A DNA stretch of 64,000 bases from NCBI GenBank assembly GCA_907163375.1, contig CAJQUW010005729.1, positions 206,782 to 270,781 of the forward strand, in the 5' to 3' direction. The translations under genes were made by a program, and so were the position numbers. How positions within the stretch are numbered: the first letter of the stretch is position 1; each line of letters opens with the position of its first letter. The stretch is from Prostheceraeus crozeri (taxonomy: Eukaryota > Platyhelminthes > Polycladida > Euryleptidae). The notes beneath the pieces were generated by a model. The model was not told the origin of the DNA. It did no database searches and saw only the letters and a list, made by a program, of their open reading frames with translations. This document shows positions 58,601-64,000 of this stretch, piece by piece.

Positions 58601-61600
58601 CTCCACCACCTACCCTCTCACTACTCTCATCATTCCTACCAACTCTCCTACTTCCGTCCTACCTCTCCACCACCTCACACCACCTTGCTCCTTCTTGCAT
58701 CACCGTCCCTCACTTACTTTCAACACCGCTCACTAACGCCACACCTCACCATCACAACGACCCCCTCCGCCGGAACCTCCACTCGACCGCACCCTACCTG
58801 ACACACGCACTGTTCCTCAGCACTGCCCAGCTCGTTTCTCACTCCCTGTTACGCGCAGCGTCCTCGGACTGGCGCAGCACGGTGTGCCCGGCGATTCGCC
58901 AGCTGACCCCAACCTCGCCGGCTCTAACTGGACCCACCTCACCACTACTACGTGCGACACCCCCACAAGCTGTCCCTCTCCTCGACCCGTTACACTACAT
59001 TGCGACACTCCATCACCCGACTATGCTCTACACACCAACACCTGTACTCTCGCCTAACTGCCACGATGAGGACCTACTCACACTCCAATCACACGACTCA
59101 ACTACGTCACCACCTTTTTGAGCGCCTCTCACAGATCCCAAACAACCACACACTGCACTCTACCGCGACACCTTCTCACCACGACCAGCAACACACTCAC
59201 ACTTCCGCCGCCCCAGCCCACGATCCCTCCCCGCTCACCACCACGCCTTCCGCTTCCATCCCGTATCACCTGCCATCCTCTACACTACCTTTTTCTAAAC
59301 ACTTGACTACCTACCACCGCCTCAACCACACTCGCCCCTCCACCCCTCACTCCTCCCCGAACCCTCCCACGACCGGACACCTCCCACCGACCTTACCTAG
59401 CTCTCCCCACACCAACCACTTCACTACTCACTCACTGCTTCAGACCGAGCTGCGCACTTGCACGTTGGTTTACCCCTCAGCCCCACGTTCACACCCACCC
59501 GAGACTTGCACTCTACCAACTTACTGCGCAATCACCCTGTGGACTTAACCACCTAACCCACCCACTTCGCACCCTCACGACCTTTTCTGGTCCACCAGCG
59601 ACTACCCCCCCCTCATGCGCACGACGGAGCCCACTCCCACGCTACTTCACCCGACTTACCTACTCTCACGCACCCCTAGCACACCTCCCGATCGACACAC
59701 CCTTCGTACCCCCCCTAGCCTCGGTCAACCTGGGCACCACGAACCTCCACTACTGCTCCCCCCGCTCACACCAACCACACTAACCTTCGACCCCTTTCAC
59801 TCCTCCACACACTCGAGGTGCACCCACTGCAACACGCGCTTCAACCCCACCTCGTGCACGCCTCACTCCCGCTTCCAAGAACACCTCTTCTTAGCTTCAC
59901 CCTCACCAACTCTACACTCTGTCCACACCCCGACCCTTGGGGGTTGTTCACCTGGGGCTTACCGCTCCTTTCAACACTCGCTCGTCCCCTCTCGATGCGC
60001 CGTCTCAGCTTCGCAGCCAGCAACCTACCTCGCTCATAACGTGTCGACTGTCTTCGGAACGGCCTCTCCATCCATCCGCACCGAGATCTTAAGCTCGACC
60101 GCACTGGCGACACCGTAAGCGACTCTCCTGCACCTGGATCTCACCCTCACTCCCCTCAACTATGGCTTTAACCCCAGCGTCTATCTGGTCCGTCACCTCC
60201 TGCCCACTGCACACTCGCTCACTCACGTCTTGGGTTACTATAGCTCCAATGCTCTAATACTCACTCGTACCTACCCAACTTACTCCTCACTCGTGCTAAA
60301 GCGCCACGCACTGTACTGCACTATCCGCCCCCAGCCGCGCACTTGGACCCTGCACCTTGATCACGGCCTGGTATGACCCAACGGAGCTCTCCTTCAGCAC
60401 CGTACTCCACTACATTACACTTCTCTCGACCCGTCACTACCACTTTCACGAGCTAAATGCAGCTCATCTTTCCACCCGTCCGTCACTCCCTCCCTTCGCT
60501 CACACTCTACGACCCACTGGAACCGCGGCCTATCCGGGACTCGCCATGGGTTTATCGTTTGCCTGTACTGAGACACTGCACCACCTCACCACCTACTGTG
60601 TAACACCACCTCTACGACCCACGTACACATTCGGCCACACGCATCTCTGATCTCCGCTCCGGTCGCACTCCCGCCACGATTATTTCCGCACTACCTAACA
60701 TAGACTTCCACTCACTCCGCGCCCACACGCCACGCCTACCTCCACTCCCGCTCCATCCACGTACACCCCGCACCTCTTCAGCGCTGCGTCACGGCGCATG
60801 GATCTACCCCGGGCGCCGACCCCACTAAACTCCCTGCTGACGCCCTCCCCTCACTTACCTCTCCCCTCCACCCGCATCTCCCCCCCAAACTGAGACCCAC
60901 GGCAACGTACGGCCGGTCCCCGCAACGACCTGCACGTCCTCACTCTGGCTTCGGGTCTTATACCCCACTCTACTTCGTCTACATAACGAGCTCACAGCTT
61001 ACACACAACTTAACGCGTCACCTTTTAAAACCACCCACTCGTACCTCTCCCCTCACTCAGCTCCACTATTTGCACTCTTACCGCACTCTCGTCGCACCTA
61101 CCCTCCGTTCCTGTCGAAGACCTCTTTTCCGCGCACCCGGCTTGACAGCTCCACTGACTCCTACACTGCACGCCACTACCCACGCTCACTTTCTCACAGC
61201 GGACCACTACCCACCATCCCGGACATTACCACTTTGGCCCAGGTGCACTACCTCTGTTCTACTCTGTACGACCTGCCGCTCCACCTACCCCCCACCCTCC
61301 TCCGCAATTCACTTGGGACCCTTGCACGCCCTCTCACCCACAGAGACCTCTACACACGACTCGCACACAGGCACACCTCAAATCTAGCCAGGCACCCCGC
61401 ACGGGGCCACCACCACGACATTCTCTCGCATCAACAGCCCACCCCTCACACCTAGTTACCCCCCATCCGCCCTAGCTCTCACCATCCACCCGGCACTCAC
61501 CGCACACTGGCCACCCCTCCACCGACTCTCTAAAGCCCCACCTGCCTCTCTCGCGAACCCACATCACACAGCACGTCGCTACCTCTTTCTATCTAACCTC

Positions 61601-62435
61601 ACCCCCGACCCTACCTCTCTCGACCCACACGGTACCTCTACTACTCCAGTGCTTACACCCCTCTCTCACATCCCACGCCTTCCCTGCTACGCACCACTCA
61701 CCTTTCACGTGACTTGACCACACACCCTTCGTCCCCTGCATCCTCTTCTTAAACCCGTCACCCGAGCTACTCCACACGCTCTCCGCACCCTCGCTCCCTA
61801 CCCAACGACAACCGCTCCACTTCCCCACAGCACCGACCCGGTTCCAACGTCACTCCTGGAAATGCCCGTCCACTGTCTAGTACGCTTCCCCCCCAACCTC
61901 CTCACCTGCTCCCTAACACCCCACAGTTGAACACCAACTCCACCTGCCATCCTTTCTCTACCTCCCGACCCAGCCCAGGCACTGTTTGTACTCTACGTTA
62001 CTCCGCACAGCACCCTCACCACGACACGCGAACCCCCCGCCCTACTCCACAACACTTTGACCTCTCACTCTCTACGACCACTCACTTCCATCCACAACCC
62101 CACGCTCCACCCCTCATCTCACCCCCCGGAGTCTCTGAGCACTGGGCTCACAACACCACCTGGCGCCCCTCACTTATGACACATACACTCTTGCCCCCCT
62201 CAGCCCCTTCACGCTCTCAATCCTACCTCCCCTTCACTCCCCCCAGCCACTTGGGCCACCCTCACCCAACTTGCAACCCCGCCTCACCTCACACCGTCCT
62301 TCCTACTCTACTTCTCCCCTTCGCACTTGTCCTTAAACCTATTCCCTTCTGGTCTGCTCTGCGTCTCCATACCCCAACTCCCCCCCCACCCCCCCCACCC
62401 CCGCGCCTCCCAACCCGCACCTCCTGACGCCCTAA
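52666..62435. other. Anomalous C-rich, G-poor tract between satellite blocks
   Basis: About 9.8 kb with no recognisable repeat unit, element or gene. It opens with 200 bp of A/T/G-rich CTAG-type words (52666-52860, echoed at 53730-53960), then becomes C-, A- and T-rich with few G. At 58261-58320, for example, 30 of 60 bases are C and 4 are G; parts of 58.8-60.1 kb hold more G. Plus-strand frames of up to 329 codons (His/Pro/Thr/Ser/Leu-rich) arise because TAG and TGA need G. They have no start context, domain or homologue that I recognise. C and G content is close to that of the flanking 50-bp satellite (22 C and 5 G per 50). The likeliest reading is failed consensus of satellite reads; a real skewed tract cannot be excluded. 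Confidence 0.6.
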
Positions 62436-62688
62436 CTCCACACACACCATCACACTCACCCCGACCAACCGCTAGCCTGTCAGATTACCCCAAACAGTCC
62501 CCACACTCACCCCGACCTACGCTCGCCTTTCACATTAGCAAACACTCCACACACTCAAACCCGACCTACAGCTAGCCTGTCACATTAGCCAAACCCTCCC
62601 ACACACCAACCCCCCGACCTACAGGCTAGCCTGTCACATTAGCCAAACACTCCACACACACACACCCCGCCCTACAGCTAGCCTGTCC
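62436..62688 (+). repeat. 50-bp satellite, right remnant, about five noisy copies
   Basis: GCTAGCCTGTCACATTAGCC-type units resume at about 62450 in the same orientation as the 49.86-kb array, with similar indel noise. They end abruptly at CTAGCCTGTCC before unique sequence. The two blocks probably bound a single satellite locus. Confidence 0.9.
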
Positions 62689-63796
62689 TATATTGAAAAT
62701 GGCCTGAAAAATCCCGTGGGTTTGCTTCAACTCTTACTTTCTACGTCCACAACAATCACGAATAATGCAGAATAGCGACAAATCTGTCCTCTTAATTTTA
62801 CTTCAATCGCAATTATTGGCTCTGCATTGATCAAAAAAAACGGAAAAATATTCAGTGAGTGACCATAGCTCGATTCGTCTCTAAACCTTACAGACATTTA
62901 GTAATGAAGCCCGGATGAGTAGGTAGCGACTTTACGTGTTTGGCAAAACACTGTCTTGCGGCAGCTGCCAGGTTTTGGGGGTGGGGGGAAAAATGATTTT
63001 ATCATAATACTTTTTCATTTTATTGAGAATGCTATCCGTACGTGTGAAGGAACAGTTTGAGAATTGTCCAATTCGACGTCATTTCGAAACTGTGAGGGTA
63101 ATTTTCATCCCTTCATAATGTAATACATTAGGAGGTGCGAAATTTTGTATCATCTGATGAAGGAAAACAGTTTTCTTCATTGTTCATTGAATAAATGTCA
63201 CAATTTCCGATTCTCTCCAGTCTGCAAAGTCCGAAAAAATATTTGAGTCATATCAGTCTTCCTTGTAAAATGTCATCGAGTGTCCTTGTCATACCCCCCT
63301 TTAAATTCTAATTGACAAAAGGCATGAAGTGAAATCCTAGCTTTGTAATCCAGTGTTTCCATTCGGAAAAGACTTCACTGAGAATAAGTACCACGATGAA
63401 AGTGCAATGCCAAATGTTCAGCTTGAAAGGAAAAAAGAAAAAACGGCAATTTGAGGAATTTTCTTTTTCTGAGGAGTTTCTATTCAACACGTTCACTACC
63501 AGCTATGAGTATATTCGTAGTAGACCAAAATAGCTCCTAGTGGCAAGTGTCTTCGATTCATTTGAAACTAATGATGTGGTGCTCATGTTTAGATCAAGTG
63601 CAAAGTATTACGCCAGCCCTGCATTGCTATCTGAATGTCAAGATAATGACAGACTCTTCAATAAGTAGTATTGTGTGGAAGGAAATATCTTGCGAATTGT
63701 TAGTATCCATATGCAATCCTGTCGATATTTTTCCCCGTCATGTGAAATTGTGGAAGACATGCCATTTGCAGTAAAGTACGAATACAATCATGCTAA
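62689..63796. other. Intergenic DNA, nothing recognised
   Basis: Ordinary AT-rich sequence resumes at once after the satellite. No supported gene; frames of 62-84 codons lack recognisable motifs. Confidence 0.55.
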
Positions 63797-63818
63797 TGAG
63801 TTAATGATCATTAACTCA
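63797..63818. repeat. 22-bp perfect palindrome
   Basis: The sequence centred on TGATCA reads identically on both strands (TGAGTTAATGA then TCATTAACTCA) and directly abuts the G tract. Confidence 0.8.
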
Positions 63819-63885
63819 GGGGGGGGGGGGGTGGGGGGGGGGGGGGGGGGGGGGGGGGGTGGGGGGGGGGGGGTGGGGGGGGGGG
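63819..63885. repeat. 67-nt G tract with three T interruptions
   Basis: G run broken only by T at 63832, 63860 and 63874. It could form G-quadruplexes and is a likely site of length error in sequencing. The Gly-rich C-terminus of the frame across it is an artefact. Ordinary AT-rich sequence follows to 64000. Confidence 0.9.
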
Positions 63886-64000
63886 TCCTCCCACGATTGA
63901 TGATGGATGTTGCAATAGGTAGTAGGTGATAAAAAACATTCTATATAGTTATATTGCAATACATACATTATAATACATTATATAACAAAATTAAATAACA

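Noticed and set aside
58132-59121. 329-codon His/Pro/Thr-rich frame, and the 243- and 198-codon frames nearby
   Set aside because: The tract is G-poor, so TAG and TGA are rare and long plus-strand frames arise by composition. No domain was recognised and the sequence itself may be a consensus artefact.
63166-63190. CTGATGAAGGAAAACAG as a hammerhead core
   Set aside because: No stem II between the core halves and no matching stem I.

Overview
The window reads as intergenic, repeat-dominated nuclear DNA from an animal, probably a marine invertebrate and possibly a deuterostome such as an echinoderm. The organism call is an inference. It rests on the mix of element families (tRNA-derived SINEs, CR1/Jockey-like and RTE-like LINEs, a Penelope-like GIY-YIG endonuclease, hAT, piggyBac-like and other inverted-repeat DNA transposons), the AT-rich background and the recurring AGGCCTA words. 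I found no intact host protein-coding gene. Almost every long open frame is either a shadow of a tandem array whose period is a multiple of three, or a product of a G-poor tract in which TAG and TGA stops are rare.

Layout. 1-7466 is a 76-bp satellite running off the left edge. 7.5-14.8 kb holds a SINE, a large hairpin and a nest: a hAT element inside a piggyBac-like element inside an older dispersed repeat, whose undisrupted paralogue (an empty TTAA site) lies at 7.5 kb. 15.6-16.5 kb is a 5'-truncated RTE-like LINE with an 11-bp target duplication. 19.65-20.14 kb may be a fossil retroelement gag-like fragment, and 20.29-21.03 kb is a hAT MITE with a perfect 8-bp target duplication. 22.07-23.33 kb holds two LINE 3' ends. 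24.5-27.4 kb is a 33-bp tandem array. 28.5-28.9 kb is a Penelope-like GIY-YIG fragment beside a hammerhead-like motif. 30.5-33.9 kb has a long-TIR element and two CR1-like fragments. 35.46-35.86 kb is a MITE with a 3-bp target duplication. At 39.0-39.17 kb a tRNA-derived SINE carries what looks like a complete minimal hammerhead ribozyme. 39.24-41.61 kb is a 30-bp array. 42.5-49 kb has another piggyBac-like end, more long-TIR and hAT fragments, and a 590/685-bp inverted pair of one repeat. 49.86-52.67 and 62.44-62.69 kb are a 50-bp satellite flanking about 9.8 kb of anomalous C-rich, G-poor sequence. The window ends with a palindrome and a long G tract.

No pathway or operon is present. What connects the parts is mobile-element biology: self-inserting elements, their decayed ends, self-cleaving-RNA motifs associated with retroelements, and satellite arrays. 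The best candidate for something new is the SINE-plus-hammerhead unit at 39.02-39.17 kb, supported by weaker hammerhead-like remnants elsewhere. The 52.7-62.4 kb tract is the strangest large-scale feature, but I lean towards a consensus or assembly artefact inside the satellite.
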